Below, piece by piece: positions 16,311-25,510 of a stretch of DNA of 64,000 nt. The position numbers were made by a program, and so were the translations under genes. Position 1 is the first letter of the stretch. Every line of letters begins with the position of its first letter. The notes below the pieces were generated by a model. That model worked only from the letters and a program-made list of their open reading frames with translations, searched no databases and was not told the origin of the DNA. The stretch lies in assembly GCF_000523235.1 (NCBI RefSeq), contig NZ_CP006850.1, forward strand, positions 3,162,001 to 3,226,000, written 5' to 3'. Source of the stretch: Nocardia nova SH22a. GTDB lineage: Bacteria > Actinomycetota > Actinomycetes > Mycobacteriales > Mycobacteriaceae.

Positions 16311-17117
16311 ATGTCCACGACCATCGCCGCACCGCCGCGGGACGACCGCGCCGCCGTCGACAAGGCCATCAGCCTGCTCACCGCGTTCGGTGAGCAGGGC
16401 TCCACCGGCGTCGGCGTCAGCGAACTGGCCCGCCGGGCCCGGCTGAGCAAATCGACCGCGTTCCGGGTCCTGGCCCACCTGGAGCGCAACGAGATGGTGG
16501 AACGGGTCGGCACCCGCTACCGCCTCGGCACCACACTGCACCGGATCGGGCGCGCGGCGTATCTGTCCGAACACGAGCGGGTGCGCGACGCGATGCTGCC
16601 GTATCTGGCCGATCTGTTCGAAATCACCCGGCACACCGTGCATCTGGCCGTGTTGCAGGGAACCGATGTGGTCTATCTGGCCAAGCTCTACGGCCATCGC
16701 AGTGTGCCCTCGCCCTCGCGCATCGGTGGCCGCCTGCCCGCGCACTGCACCGCCGTCGGCAAGGCGCTGCTGGCCTATCAGCCCTTCGCGGCCGCCGAGG
16801 CCGCGGCCGCACCGCTGAATGCCCGCACCTCCGGGACCATCACCGATCCGCACCGGCTCACCGCCGAGCTGGCGCGCATCCGGGAGCAGGGCGTGTCCTA
16901 CGACCATCAGGAGAGTCAGCCGGGTCTGGCCTGTCTCGCGGTCCCCGTGTTCGACGCCCGCAATCGGGCCGTCGCGGCGCTGTCGGTCGCCGGTCCGAGC
17001 GGCGGATTGGACACGCGCGCAATCGAACCCGTGCTGCGCCGTGTGTGCGCGGCCGCGACGCAGCGGTTCGCCCGCCTCGACGCCCCGCGGCCGGTACCGG
17101 ACGATTCGTTCCGATAG
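16311..17117 (+). CDS. IclR family transcriptional regulator
   Basis: The 268-residue protein has an N-terminal winged helix (about residues 16-75: AVDKAISLLTAFGEQGSTGV, then SELARRARLSKSTAFRVLAHL) and a C-terminal IclR effector domain with GHRSVPSPSRIGGRLPAHCT, AVGKALLA and a late VPVFDARNRAVAALSV. IclR proteins control many aromatic pathways, including mhp (MhpR) in E. coli, so control of the adjoining Rieske/mhpB cluster is the simplest reading. ATG 16311 has AGAGGAAG upstream. A palindrome lies in its promoter. Confidence 0.9.
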   Translation: MSTTIAAPPRDDRAAVDKAISLLTAFGEQGSTGVGVSELARRARLSKSTAFRVLAHLERNEMVERVGTRYRLGTTLHRIGRAAYLSEHERVRDAMLPYLADLFEITRHTVHLAVLQGTDVVYLAKLYGHRSVPSPSRIGGRLPAHCTAVGKALLAYQPFAAAEAAAAPLNARTSGTITDPHRLTAELARIREQGVSYDHQESQPGLACLAVPVFDARNRAVAALSVAGPSGGLDTRAIEPVLRRVCAAATQRFARLDAPRPVPDDSFR

Positions 17118-17297
17118 GCGGAACGCGCGCGTTGTCCGGGAGATCCACGTCACGTTGGATCGACATCACGGGGTGACGCACAGGTCGCCTCCGGAAATCC
17201 TCCCGCGAAGGTCTCGCGGTGAGATGTGTCGAGATGTCCTCGGCCGGTGCGGTTCTCGCCGCCGGGGGATCGATCACCGGTTGTTCAAGGAGAAGAC

Positions 17298-18692
17298 ATG
17301 GGCGTCTTTCGGAAACGCGCGATCCGTACCCTGACCGCGGTCGTCGGGGCGCAGGCGCTGGCCTGCGCGGCGGTGTCCCTCGGTGCGAACGGCGCCGCGG
17401 CGCAGCCGCCGGAGGCGGGTATCTTCGCCGCCGCACCGGCCCGGCAGGCCGACGACTTCTACACCCCACCGTCGAATCTCGCCGCCGCGGCGCCGGGGGA
17501 CGTCCTGCGCTCGCGGCCCGTGGACCTGCCGGGATTCTTCTCCCTCGCCACGCCCGTCCGGGCCTGGCAACTGCTCTACCGGACCACCGACGCGCACGGT
17601 CGGCCCGCGGCCACTGCGACCACCGTTGTACGTCCCGCGTCGGGGCGGCCCGGCGCGATCGTGTCCTATCAGCTGCCCGAGGACGCCTCCACCGCCGACT
17701 GCGCGCCCACCCGGTTCATCGGCACCGACCCGGCCGCGCGCGCCGATGCCACCCCGGCCATGCTGGCGCTGGACCTCGGGCCCGTCAATGCGCTACTGGC
17801 ACAGGGCTTCGCGGTGTCGATACCCGATTACGAGGGCCCGGCCAGTGAATGGGGCGCGGCCCGCCAGCCCGGATACGGTGTGCTCGACGGTGTGCGCGCG
17901 GCCGAGCGGTTCGATCAGCTAGGACTGCCGGGGACCGCGACACCCGCTGCGCTGTGGGGCTATTCGGGTGGCTCGCTGGCCTCGGGCTGGGCCGCTGAGG
18001 TGCAGCGAGACTATGCGCCCGAACTCGACATCCGCGGTGTCGCGCTCGGCGGGTTCCTCACCGACCCGGCACAGGCCATCGTGCGGACCATCGGCACGGT
18101 GTTCGCCGGCGTGCCGATCTCGGTGCTGCCGGGGCTGATTCGCACGAACCCGGATCTGGTGGCGGAGTTCATCGGCCATCTGACGCCCAGCGGTAAGACG
18201 CTGCTGCAGACGGCCGGATCGCAATGTATGGCGGAGAATACGCTCGCGCACTCCTTCGTCGACCTGTCCGCACACATGGATATGCCGTTCCGGGACTTCA
18301 TGGAGCTGCCGCGGGTGCGGTCGGCCTTCGCCGATCTGAACCTCGGCACCACGGCGCCCGCCGCGCCGCTGTTCGTCTACCACTCGGTCAACGACGAGAT
18401 GGTGCCGATCACCGGGGTCGACCGGACGGTGGCGGGGTACTGCGCCGCCGGTGCCTCGGTGACCTATGTCCGCGACGAGGCCAGCGAACACGGCCTGCTG
18501 TCGATCACCGGCGCACCGGCCGCGCTGGACTGGCTGAGTCAGCGGCTGACCGGTGACCGGACTCGCCCCGCGTGTACGACGCGCACGGTTCCCTCGGCGC
18601 TGATACTGCCGAATTCGCTGCCACAGAACACCCGGAATGTGCTGGCGGACATGCAGACTCGGGCGAACACCGTCATGGATCGCACCCGCTGA
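17298..18692 (+). CDS. Secreted LIP-family lipase
   Basis: This 464-residue protein begins with a Sec-type signal peptide (basic start MGVFRKRAIRT, hydrophobic core, AAA-Q cleavage region near residue 35). It continues with the secretory lipase (LIP) family pattern DDFYTPPSNLAAAAPGDVLR, the nucleophile GYSGGS near residue 215, and VYHSVNDEMVP with the Asp. Actinobacterial members hydrolyse triacylglycerols or other esters outside the cell. AAGGAGAAGAC precedes ATG 17298. A second member of the family starts at 63273. It is convergent with the methyltransferase gene, six bases away. Confidence 0.87.
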   Translation: MGVFRKRAIRTLTAVVGAQALACAAVSLGANGAAAQPPEAGIFAAAPARQADDFYTPPSNLAAAAPGDVLRSRPVDLPGFFSLATPVRAWQLLYRTTDAHGRPAATATTVVRPASGRPGAIVSYQLPEDASTADCAPTRFIGTDPAARADATPAMLALDLGPVNALLAQGFAVSIPDYEGPASEWGAARQPGYGVLDGVRAAERFDQLGLPGTATPAALWGYSGGSLASGWAAEVQRDYAPELDIRGVALGGFLTDPAQAIVRTIGTVFAGVPISVLPGLIRTNPDLVAEFIGHLTPSGKTLLQTAGSQCMAENTLAHSFVDLSAHMDMPFRDFMELPRVRSAFADLNLGTTAPAAPLFVYHSVNDEMVPITGVDRTVAGYCAAGASVTYVRDEASEHGLLSITGAPAALDWLSQRLTGDRTRPACTTRTVPSALILPNSLPQNTRNVLADMQTRANTVMDRTR

Positions 18693-18698
18693 CGCCGG

Positions 18699-19490
18699 TC
18701 AGCCCGCCTTGTGGGCCACCGCGAAGACTCGGCGGAACGGTAACCAGGTGGTGCCGTCCGTGCGGCGCGGGTACGCCTCGCGCAGCATGGGGGCCAGCTC
18801 GGCGGTGAACCGCGACCACTCGGTGTCGTCGAGTGCGCTGCGTACCGGGCGCAGTGCCGTGCCCGTGACCCATTCGAGGACCGGGTCGGTGCCGGTGAGG
18901 CGCTGGAGATACGTTGTCTCCCAGGCGTCCACCGCGCATCCGGCCTCGGTGAGAACACTCGCGTAGCCCTCCGGATCGAGGACGTCGCGGGGTTGCAGGA
19001 TGCCGGTCGACTCCAGCCGTGGCCGCCATTCGTCGCGTGCGGCCAGTTCCCGGATGGCGAGATGGGAGGGTGCTTCGAAATTGCCCGGCACCTGCAGGGC
19101 CAGCCAGGCGTCGTCCGGTAGTGCCGCCACCCACTGTGGCAGGAGTGCCACATGGGTGGGCACCCACTGCAGTACGGCGTTGGCGACCACGACATCGGTA
19201 TCCGGCGCGGGTTGCCAGTCCTGTGCCGACCGGACCTCGGCGTCGATGCCCAGTTCCCTTGCCGCGGCGACCATGTCGGGGGAGGAGTCGAACGCCTCCA
19301 GTCGTGCGCCGGGCCAGCGGGCGGTCAGCGCCGAGGACAGATGGCCGGGCCCGCAGCCCAGATCGACCACGCGGCGCGGTTTTTCGGCATCGATGCGCCC
19401 GATCAGATCGAAGAACGGCCGGGACCGTTCATCGCCGAAGCTGCGGTATTTCCCCGGATCCCACATGAACGCTCCCATCGCCGGAGGCAC
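18699..19490 (-). CDS. tam: Trans-aconitate 2-methyltransferase
   Basis: The 263-residue SAM methyltransferase has MWDPGKYRSFGDERSRPFFDL at its start, motif I VDLGCGPGHLSSAL (about residues 42-55), and VVANAVLQWVPTH, the signatures of Tam. This enzyme methylates trans-aconitate, an inhibitor formed from cis-aconitate, and so protects the citric acid cycle. Length and order agree with the family (about 255 residues). The start may be 19490 or an internal ATG (MGAF or MWDP). An AT-rich TAATATAAC stretch just upstream could be its -10 region. Confidence 0.85.
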   Translation of the reverse strand: MPPAMGAFMWDPGKYRSFGDERSRPFFDLIGRIDAEKPRRVVDLGCGPGHLSSALTARWPGARLEAFDSSPDMVAAARELGIDAEVRSAQDWQPAPDTDVVVANAVLQWVPTHVALLPQWVAALPDDAWLALQVPGNFEAPSHLAIRELAARDEWRPRLESTGILQPRDVLDPEGYASVLTEAGCAVDAWETTYLQRLTGTDPVLEWVTGTALRPVRSALDDTEWSRFTAELAPMLREAYPRRTDGTTWLPFRRVFAVAHKAG

Positions 19491-19691
19491 TAAACCGTAC
19501 GGACGTTATATTAGACCTGGATCGCATTTCCGGCACGCCGGGCGTTGGTGAGCGCCTGACACGTCCCACCGCGCGCGCCGCCGTGGGTGCTGGATGGGCC
19601 GCCTTGCCGCTGGCGTGAGTTGCCAGACCGGTGAGCCGACAGTGGACGAACGGCGCAGGTGCGGCCACCCGGCTTCACCCCGTCGTGTCGA

Positions 19692-20363
19692 TCACCCGGG
19701 TGCAGGCGGCTGTCGAGTCGTTGAATCGCTGTCCCGCAACCGATTCCGGCCGGGATCGGAGGCGGCGCAGGCGGCGAGGAAATCGTCGACGATGCGGGTG
19801 CAGTCGGCGCGATCGGCGCGGCCGATTCCGGCGAGCCGCACGAACACGATCGGGCCGAACAACTGCGCCAGCACGGTGGTGAGATCCCGGTCGCCGAGCA
19901 GGGCGCGGGCCCGCGGCTCGCCGAACAGCTCGTCGAACGGCCGCCGGTAGTTCTCGATGAGGTGTGCCCGCAGCGAACCCGCCCGGATGCCGTCACCCTG
20001 CGGTTCCCCGTCCGCGGTGGCCAGCCAGGCCAGCGTGGTCAGGTGAACGGGGACATCGTTGATCCGCTCCGCCTGCCGGGTGAGCAACTCGATCAGCCGC
20101 TCCCGCGGATCGCCCCCGGCCGGAATCTCGACCACCGGCGGCAGCAACTCCTCGAGGGTCGCGGTGCGCAGGCGGGCGAGGGTGTCGAAATGCCGGTAGA
20201 GCGTGGTCCGGGCGACGCCGGAACGGCGGGTGACCGCATCGATGGTGACCGCGTCCAGGCCGCCCTCGCGCAAGAGTTCGGTCGCCGCCTGCAGCAGCCG
20301 CCGCCGCGATCGGATCTTGCGGGGATCGTCGCCGGAGTCGATCGCGGCAGTCGATGTGGTCAT
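19692..20363 (-). CDS. TetR family transcriptional regulator (of the adjoining MFS gene)
   Basis: The 223-residue protein has a TetR DNA-binding domain (about residues 15-60: RSRRRLLQAATELLREGGLD, then TRRSGVARTTLYRHFDT) and an unremarkable ligand-binding C-terminus. It starts at ATG 20363 and is divergent from the MFS transporter at 20464. The 100-base gap carries long inverted repeats (20407-20453). This layout is the classical efflux pump and repressor pair. Region 19491-19691 downstream of it shows no gene. Confidence 0.87.
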   Translation of the reverse strand: MTTSTAAIDSGDDPRKIRSRRRLLQAATELLREGGLDAVTIDAVTRRSGVARTTLYRHFDTLARLRTATLEELLPPVVEIPAGGDPRERLIELLTRQAERINDVPVHLTTLAWLATADGEPQGDGIRAGSLRAHLIENYRRPFDELFGEPRARALLGDRDLTTVLAQLFGPIVFVRLAGIGRADRADCTRIVDDFLAACAASDPGRNRLRDSDSTTRQPPAPG

Positions 20364-20406
20364 CACCACAGCATTCACCTTCCGTGCGATCGGGTGGTCG
20401 AACGAT

Positions 20407-20453
20407 AGAAACGCTACTTTGAGTAGCATAGCGAAACTGTCAGTAGCGTTTCT
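20407..20453. promoter_or_regulatory. Inverted-repeat operator between TetR and MFS genes
   Basis: AGAAACGCTAC at 20407-20417 and its exact complement GTAGCGTTTCT at 20443-20453 flank an inner GTAGC copy, so GCTAC-TTTGA-GTAGC also forms a palindrome. The outer repeat ends directly before the GGGAGG of the transporter. It probably binds the divergent TetR protein. Confidence 0.6.
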
Positions 20454-20463
20454 GGGAGGCGTG

Positions 20464-22023
20464 ATGAACGCGACCATGACCGAACCCGTCGTCGCACGGT
20501 CCCGATGGGTGGTGGTGGTGTCGTGTCTGGCGGTCGCCCTGGTCATCGCGTCGATGGCGGCGCTGTACACCGCGCTGCCGCAGATCGCCGCGGCGACCGG
20601 TGCCACACAGTCCCAATTGACCTGGATCATCGACGGTTACACCCTCGCCCTGGCCTGTCTGGTGCTTCCCGCGGGCGCGCTCGGTGACCGCTACGGGCGG
20701 CGCGTCGTCATGATCGCCGGGCTGATCATCTTCACGGTCGCCTCCGCGGTGCCGCTGCTGGTGGCCGGTCCCGGCTGGCTGATCGGCTCGCGCGCGCTCG
20801 CGGGCGCGGGCGCCGCACTGGTCATGCCGTCGACACTGTCGCTGCTCACCGCGGGCGTGGAGCCCGAGCGCCGCAATGTGGCCGTGGGCATCTGGGCGGG
20901 CACGGTGGGCGCGGGCGCGGTGCTCGGCATTCTGGGATCCGGTGTGCTGCTGTGGCGTTGGTCGTGGCTGTCGATCATGGTCGGGATGGCCGTGGTGGGC
21001 GCGATTCTGGCGATCGCCGCGTGCACGGTGCCCGAATCGCAGGACAGTGTGCGGGCGCGTTTCGATCCGTGGGGCGCGGTCACCGGGGCGGGCGCGGTGG
21101 GACTGATCGTCGTGGCGGCCCTGGAGGCGCCGCAGCGCGGCTGGACCGATCCGGTGGTGCTGGGCACGGTGGTCGCGGGGCTGGCCGTCGGCGCGGCCTT
21201 CACCGTGATCGAATTGCGGATCGAACATCCGCTGCTGGATGTGCGGCTGTTCGCGGTGCGCGGCTTCGGCGCCGGGACCGCGTCGGTGGCGGTGCAGTTC
21301 CTCGTCTCGTTCGGCCTGTTCATGGTGATCGTGCAGTTCTTCCAGCTGATCCTGGACTTCTCGCCGCTGGTGTCGGCGGTGGCGATGGCGCCGATGATCG
21401 TGCCGATGGTGGGGCTGTCGCTGATCTCGCCGTGGCTCGCGCAGCGCTACGGGCTGCGACTGCCCACCACCGTGGGCGTGGCGGTGGTGGGCATCGGGCT
21501 GCTGTGCCTGTCCCGGCTCACCGCGGACAGCACCTTCGTCGATGTGCTGTGGCCGTTGCTGATTCTGAGCGTCGGACTCGGACTGTCGGCCGCGCCCGCG
21601 ACCGCGGCGATCGTCGACGGCGCGCCCGACGACAAGCAGGGCGTCGCGGCGGCCGTGAACGACGCCGCCCGGGAAATGGGTGCGGCGCTGGGCATCGCGC
21701 TCGCGGGCAGTCTGCTCGCCGCCGGATACAGCCGTCGTATGGATGAGATCGCCGATGCGATTCCCGAGCAGATCCGCGGCCCGGTGACCGGTTCGCTGGC
21801 CGGGGCCCTGGAAGTGACCGATCGGCTGGGCCCGCAGGCGCAACCCCTTGCCGCGCATGCGGAATCGGCCTTCGCCTACGGCCTGCACCAGGCCACCCTG
21901 GTCCTCGGCCTGGTGACCCTCGCGGTGGCCGCGATCCTCGGGTTCTGGGCGCCGACGCGTCCGCGGCCGGAACCGGAGCCGGTTCCGGACACCCCGGAGC
22001 CGTCCCCGGCGACGGTGGACTGA
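20464..22023 (+). CDS. MFS drug transporter, DHA2 (14-TMS) type
   Basis: The 519-residue membrane protein begins with a helix, then LTWIIDGYTLALACLVLPAG and the loop-2/3 signature GDRYGRR of the major facilitator family. The number of hydrophobic segments fits 14, as in DHA2 proton-drug antiporters. It should export small toxic compounds from the cytoplasm. GGGAGG at 20454-20459 serves ATG 20464. The divergent TetR gene is the likely repressor. The C-terminal end is a Pro/Glu-rich tail. Confidence 0.88.
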   Translation: MNATMTEPVVARSRWVVVVSCLAVALVIASMAALYTALPQIAAATGATQSQLTWIIDGYTLALACLVLPAGALGDRYGRRVVMIAGLIIFTVASAVPLLVAGPGWLIGSRALAGAGAALVMPSTLSLLTAGVEPERRNVAVGIWAGTVGAGAVLGILGSGVLLWRWSWLSIMVGMAVVGAILAIAACTVPESQDSVRARFDPWGAVTGAGAVGLIVVAALEAPQRGWTDPVVLGTVVAGLAVGAAFTVIELRIEHPLLDVRLFAVRGFGAGTASVAVQFLVSFGLFMVIVQFFQLILDFSPLVSAVAMAPMIVPMVGLSLISPWLAQRYGLRLPTTVGVAVVGIGLLCLSRLTADSTFVDVLWPLLILSVGLGLSAAPATAAIVDGAPDDKQGVAAAVNDAAREMGAALGIALAGSLLAAGYSRRMDEIADAIPEQIRGPVTGSLAGALEVTDRLGPQAQPLAAHAESAFAYGLHQATLVLGLVTLAVAAILGFWAPTRPRPEPEPVPDTPEPSPATVD

Positions 22024-22029
22024 CGCCGA

Positions 22030-22827
22030 TCAGGACTTGCGGGCGACACCCCCGAAGGCCGCGATATCGCAGGTGCGGCCGACCTCGCTGGTATTGGTCC
22101 GCCATCCGGTGATGCAGGTGAAGCCGGGATCGATGAGCTCGAGCCCGTCGAAGACGGTGGCGATCTGGTCGCGAGTGCGCGGATGGTACGGCGTGCCACC
22201 GCTTTTCGCGTACTCGGCGCACAGGTCGACATAGGCCGGACTGTCGTCGGTGCCGTCCCACAGCACCAGATAGCTGCCCGGCGGCACGGCCGCCATGACG
22301 GTGCGCACGATCCGCAGCACATCCTCGTAGCTGCGGGCGTGTCCCAGCACGCCCATGAACATCACCGCGACGGGCTCGTTCAGGTTCAGGATGGCGTGCG
22401 CTTCGGCGACGATCTTCTCCGGTTCGTGGAAATCGGCGTTGACGTAGGTGGTGACGCCCTCGGCGGTGGTGCTGGTGAGCAGTGCCCGGGCGTGGGCGAG
22501 GACCAGCGGATCGTGGTCGACGTAGACCACCTTGGCCTCGGGCGCGATGCCCTGCGCCACCTCGTGGGTGTTCTGCATGGTCGGCAGCCCGGTGCCGATG
22601 TCGAGGAACTGCCGGATGCCGGCCTCCTCGGTGAGATGGCGCACCGCCCGGATCAGGAACTGCCTCGACTGCACCGCCATGGTGGCGATATCGGGATCGA
22701 TCTGCAGGCTGGCCTCGCCGACCGTCCGGTCGACCTCGTAGTTGTCCTTACCGCCCATCCAGAAGTTCCAGATGCGCGCCGAATGCGGGATATCGGTGCG
22801 GATCTGGGCCGAATCCTCATGTGCCAT
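22030..22827 (-). CDS. SAM-dependent methyltransferase, DUF574 (PF04672) family
   Basis: This 265-residue protein shows the full actinobacterial DUF574 pattern: PHSARIWNFWMGGKDNYEVD, then RQFLIRAVRHLTEEAGIRQFLDIGTGLPT (SAM-binding motif), VYVDHDPLVLAHARAL and the closing CDIAAFGG. These are soluble methyltransferases, very numerous in actinomycetes, and mostly without known substrates. The start is ATG 22827. A palindrome with a TATACT -10 lies about 70 bases upstream. It is convergent with the MFS gene, six bases apart. Confidence 0.88.
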   Translation of the reverse strand: MAHEDSAQIRTDIPHSARIWNFWMGGKDNYEVDRTVGEASLQIDPDIATMAVQSRQFLIRAVRHLTEEAGIRQFLDIGTGLPTMQNTHEVAQGIAPEAKVVYVDHDPLVLAHARALLTSTTAEGVTTYVNADFHEPEKIVAEAHAILNLNEPVAVMFMGVLGHARSYEDVLRIVRTVMAAVPPGSYLVLWDGTDDSPAYVDLCAEYAKSGGTPYHPRTRDQIATVFDGLELIDPGFTCITGWRTNTSEVGRTCDIAAFGGVARKS

Positions 22828-23371
22828 GTGCGCTGAGCTCCCGTGAAATGTGGATGCCGCCGAAACGCACGGCAGGTCGTAGGTGTGAATTATGCGAGTA
22901 TAGACTCGCCGCCGTAACCGTGGGCCGGAATACCTTGCGGGGACGGGTGATTCGGACATCGATCGGGGCTGGGGGAATTCCCGTCCGAGTGTGTGTGGCC
23001 GAGGCGATGCCGGGCCGGTGTTCGGTACCAGCATCTTTCGTGGAATCGACGGATGTTCCGGTGTGCGCCGCAGCCACGCCAGGTGACGGTCGAAGCGTGT
23101 CCGCCTGTCGATTGCTGAAAGTGTGCTAACTTGCCCTGCCTGGTTGCGTGGTGGGTAATTTGCGGCCGGTTCGGGGAATGTTGTGAATTCACCGGCCATG
23201 GACGCCCGGCGCTGGTCATGCGTTCAATCTGGAATGTTGTCCATATGTTGGATGGCGACATCGGGGTCGCATTTCTCTCCGGGGCCGGGAATTTAGGATT
23301 TGCTCGCCTCGGCCCGTATGGTTGCTGACTGATTACTGAACATCTCATCGCACACGGAGGTGGTACCGAGC
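22828..23371. other. Gene-free region with a divergent-promoter character
   Basis: These 544 bases lie between the DUF574 gene and the monooxygenase gene and are less GC-rich than their surroundings. Small open frames exist (for example 23131-23328, 65 codons) but show neither a good ribosome site nor protein-like composition. Near 22894-22909 is a palindromic promoter of the methyltransferase. Nothing else was recognised. Confidence 0.5.
22894..22909 (-). promoter_or_regulatory. Palindrome overlapping a TATACT -10 of the DUF574 gene
   Basis: GCGAGT-ATAG-ACTCGC is a perfect 6-4-6 inverted repeat. Read on the minus strand it contains TATACT, a good -10 hexamer about 70 bases ahead of the methyltransferase start. 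A repressor bound here would block the promoter. Confidence 0.45.
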
Positions 23372-24853
23372 TTGCACAGCACAGTGGTCGTCGTCGGATC
23401 CGGATTCGGGGGGATCGGTATGGGAGCGGCATTGCGCCGCGCCGGTATCGAGGATTTCCTGATCCTGGAGGAATCGCCGGAATTGGGCGGAGTGTGGCGG
23501 GACAATACCTATCCGGGCTGCACGTGCGATGTACCGGCCCACCTGTATTCGTTCTCGTTCGCCCCGTACCGCAGCACCCGCACGCGGTATCCCGGGCGGC
23601 GGCAGACCTTGGAATATCTACGCGCGGTGGCGGCCCGGGAAGGACTACCGGCCCATCTGCGCACCGGAACCGCGCTCACCGAGGCGACCTACTCCGATGC
23701 CGAGGCGCGGTGGGAGCTGAAGGCCGCGAACGGAATTCGGATCACCGCCGATATCGTCGTCTTCGCCGTCGGGCAGCTGCATCGGCCGCACATTCCCGAT
23801 CTGCCGGGACGGGCCGACTTCACCGGCCGGTCCTTCCATACCGCGCAGTGGGATCCGGCCGCGGCGACGGCCGGGCGGCGCATCGCGGTGATCGGCACCG
23901 GATCCAGTGCCGCGCAATGTCTTCCATATCTGGCCGAGTCGGCGGAATCGGTGCGGGTGTTCCAGCGGACACCGCACTGGGTCCTGCCCAAACCCGCTGC
24001 CGAATTCGGTCCGGCGGCCCGGACCGCGCTGCGGCTGCCGGGGGCGCAGCGGGCCTACCGCTGGGGCCTGCAGCAGGGCACCGACACGATTCTGGCACCG
24101 ATCATGCGGCGTGGCTGGCCGTCCCGTCCCGCGGAATGGGCTGCCCGGCAGCATCTTCGGCGCGCGGTGGCCGATCCGGTCCTGCGCGCCCGGCTGACGC
24201 CCGACTATCCGATCGGCGCCAAGCGCATCATCTTCGACAACCACTACTACCCGGCGCTGTGCCGCGACGACGTCGAGCTGATCACCGCGCCGATCACCCG
24301 GATCGTGCCCGACGGCGTCGAGACCGCGGACGGAATCCGGCACGCCGCCGACATCATCGTCTACGCCACCGGATTCCGCGCACCGGAATTCCTGTCGCCC
24401 ATCACCGTGCGAGGGCGCGACGGCCTCCTGCTGCACGAGCAATGGCATTCGGGGGCACGGGCTTTCCTGGGTCTGGCGGCGCCGGGCTTCCCCAACGCCT
24501 TCCTGATCGCGGGACCGAATTCGTTCAACCCGGCCGGAAGCAATCCGGCGATGAAGGAACAGCAGATCGACTACATCATGCGCTGTCTGCGCTGGCGCGC
24601 GCGCATCGGTGCGCCCGCCGTCGAGGTGCGGCCCGCCGCGATGACGGCCTACCAGCGGTGGATGGACGACGCGCTCGCGCGCACGGTCTGGTCGGCGGAT
24701 GTGCCGAGCTGGTACAAGCACGGCACCGGCGCGATCACCAACCCCTGGCCCGCCTCGGCGCGGACCTACGCCCGGATGCTGCGCCGCCCGCCGTCGGCGA
24801 GTTTCGCGCCGGTCGCCGGAGCGCACATGCCCGCCCGGCCGGTACAGCGGTGA
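23372..24853 (+). CDS. Flavin-containing monooxygenase, Baeyer-Villiger type
   Basis: The 493-residue protein has an N-terminal FAD site GSGFGGIGMG, the ELGGVWRDNTYPGCTCDVP segment, a second Rossmann motif GTGSSAAQ for NADPH, and between them FTGRSFHTAQWD, the Baeyer-Villiger fingerprint F-x-G-x3-H-x3-W-[PD]. Such enzymes insert oxygen next to a ketone or oxidise hetero-atoms. TTG 23372 gives proper spacing to CGGAGGTGG; GTG 23360, four codons earlier, would overlap that site. It ends in a strong bidirectional terminator. Substrate is unknown. Confidence 0.88.
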   Translation: MHSTVVVVGSGFGGIGMGAALRRAGIEDFLILEESPELGGVWRDNTYPGCTCDVPAHLYSFSFAPYRSTRTRYPGRRQTLEYLRAVAAREGLPAHLRTGTALTEATYSDAEARWELKAANGIRITADIVVFAVGQLHRPHIPDLPGRADFTGRSFHTAQWDPAAATAGRRIAVIGTGSSAAQCLPYLAESAESVRVFQRTPHWVLPKPAAEFGPAARTALRLPGAQRAYRWGLQQGTDTILAPIMRRGWPSRPAEWAARQHLRRAVADPVLRARLTPDYPIGAKRIIFDNHYYPALCRDDVELITAPITRIVPDGVETADGIRHAADIIVYATGFRAPEFLSPITVRGRDGLLLHEQWHSGARAFLGLAAPGFPNAFLIAGPNSFNPAGSNPAMKEQQIDYIMRCLRWRARIGAPAVEVRPAAMTAYQRWMDDALARTVWSADVPSWYKHGTGAITNPWPASARTYARMLRRPPSASFAPVAGAHMPARPVQR

Positions 24854-24855
24854 GA

Positions 24856-24892
24856 GGTGGGCCGGTGGCGAGGATTTCGCCACCGGCCCACC
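24856..24892. terminator. Bidirectional hairpin terminator
   Basis: GGTGGGCCGGTGGCGA and its exact complement TCGCCACCGGCCCACC form a 16-bp stem with loop GGATT between the convergent monooxygenase and RibD-like genes. There is no T-run, as is usual in high-GC actinomycetes. Confidence 0.75.
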
Positions 24893-24898
24893 ACCGGA

Positions 24899-25510
24899 TC
24901 AGTTCTCCTGTTGTGGCAGATGCTGTTTCGCCTGCTCGTAATCTCCTTCGAGCGGCTGCCCGGGACCGTACACCGAATGCACGACCCCGGTGCGGAACGC
25001 CGTCGACCGGAGCAGTGTGAGCGGCACCGGGGTGGCGGCGTCGTCGAACAGGCGCATTCCGGTGCGGACGGCGATCGGGTGGACCAGCAGGTGCAGTTCG
25101 TCGATCAGTCCGGCCCCGAGCAGGGCACGCACCACCGAGACCGATCCCGACATCGCGATGGCGCCGCCGGGCTCCTGCTTCAGCGCCGTGACGGCGGTGA
25201 CCGGATCACCGTGCAGCAGTTCGGAATTGCGCCAGGTGAAGGTGAGGTCCTGGCCCGAGACCACGAGCTTGCGGGCATCGCCGAGCTTGCGGGCGAACTC
25301 CGCGTCCGGCCCACCACCGGCCTCGCGCTCGGGCCAGGCGCCGGCGAAGGTGTCATAGGTCTTGCGCCCCAGCAGTAAGGTGTCCGCGCTGCCCAGCTGC
25401 GCGTCCACCGCCGCACCCATCTCGTCGTTGTAATACGGGAAATGCCAGTCCTGCGGGTTCTCGACGACACCGTCGAGGGCGATGAACAGTCCGGCGGTGA
25501 GGGTGCGCAT
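24899..25510 (-). CDS. RibD C-terminal / dihydrofolate-reductase-like protein
   Basis: The 203-residue protein matches the DHFR-like RibD_C family: MRTLTAGLFIALDGVVENP at the start, LLLGRKTYDTFAGAWP, and AMSGSVSVVRALLGAGLIDEL followed by LHLLVHPIAVRTG. Stand-alone members are common in actinobacteria. They are assumed to be NADPH reductases, but their substrates are mostly unknown, and this is neither a folate nor a riboflavin gene by context. ATG 25510 has AGGAGACGAT upstream. Confidence 0.85.
   Translation of the reverse strand: MRTLTAGLFIALDGVVENPQDWHFPYYNDEMGAAVDAQLGSADTLLLGRKTYDTFAGAWPEREAGGGPDAEFARKLGDARKLVVSGQDLTFTWRNSELLHGDPVTAVTALKQEPGGAIAMSGSVSVVRALLGAGLIDELHLLVHPIAVRTGMRLFDDAATPVPLTLLRSTAFRTGVVHSVYGPGQPLEGDYEQAKQHLPQQEN

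Noticed and set aside
23131..23328. 65-codon frame in the gap before the monooxygenase
   Set aside because: No ribosome site, unusual Cys/Trp-rich composition and no similarity recognised.
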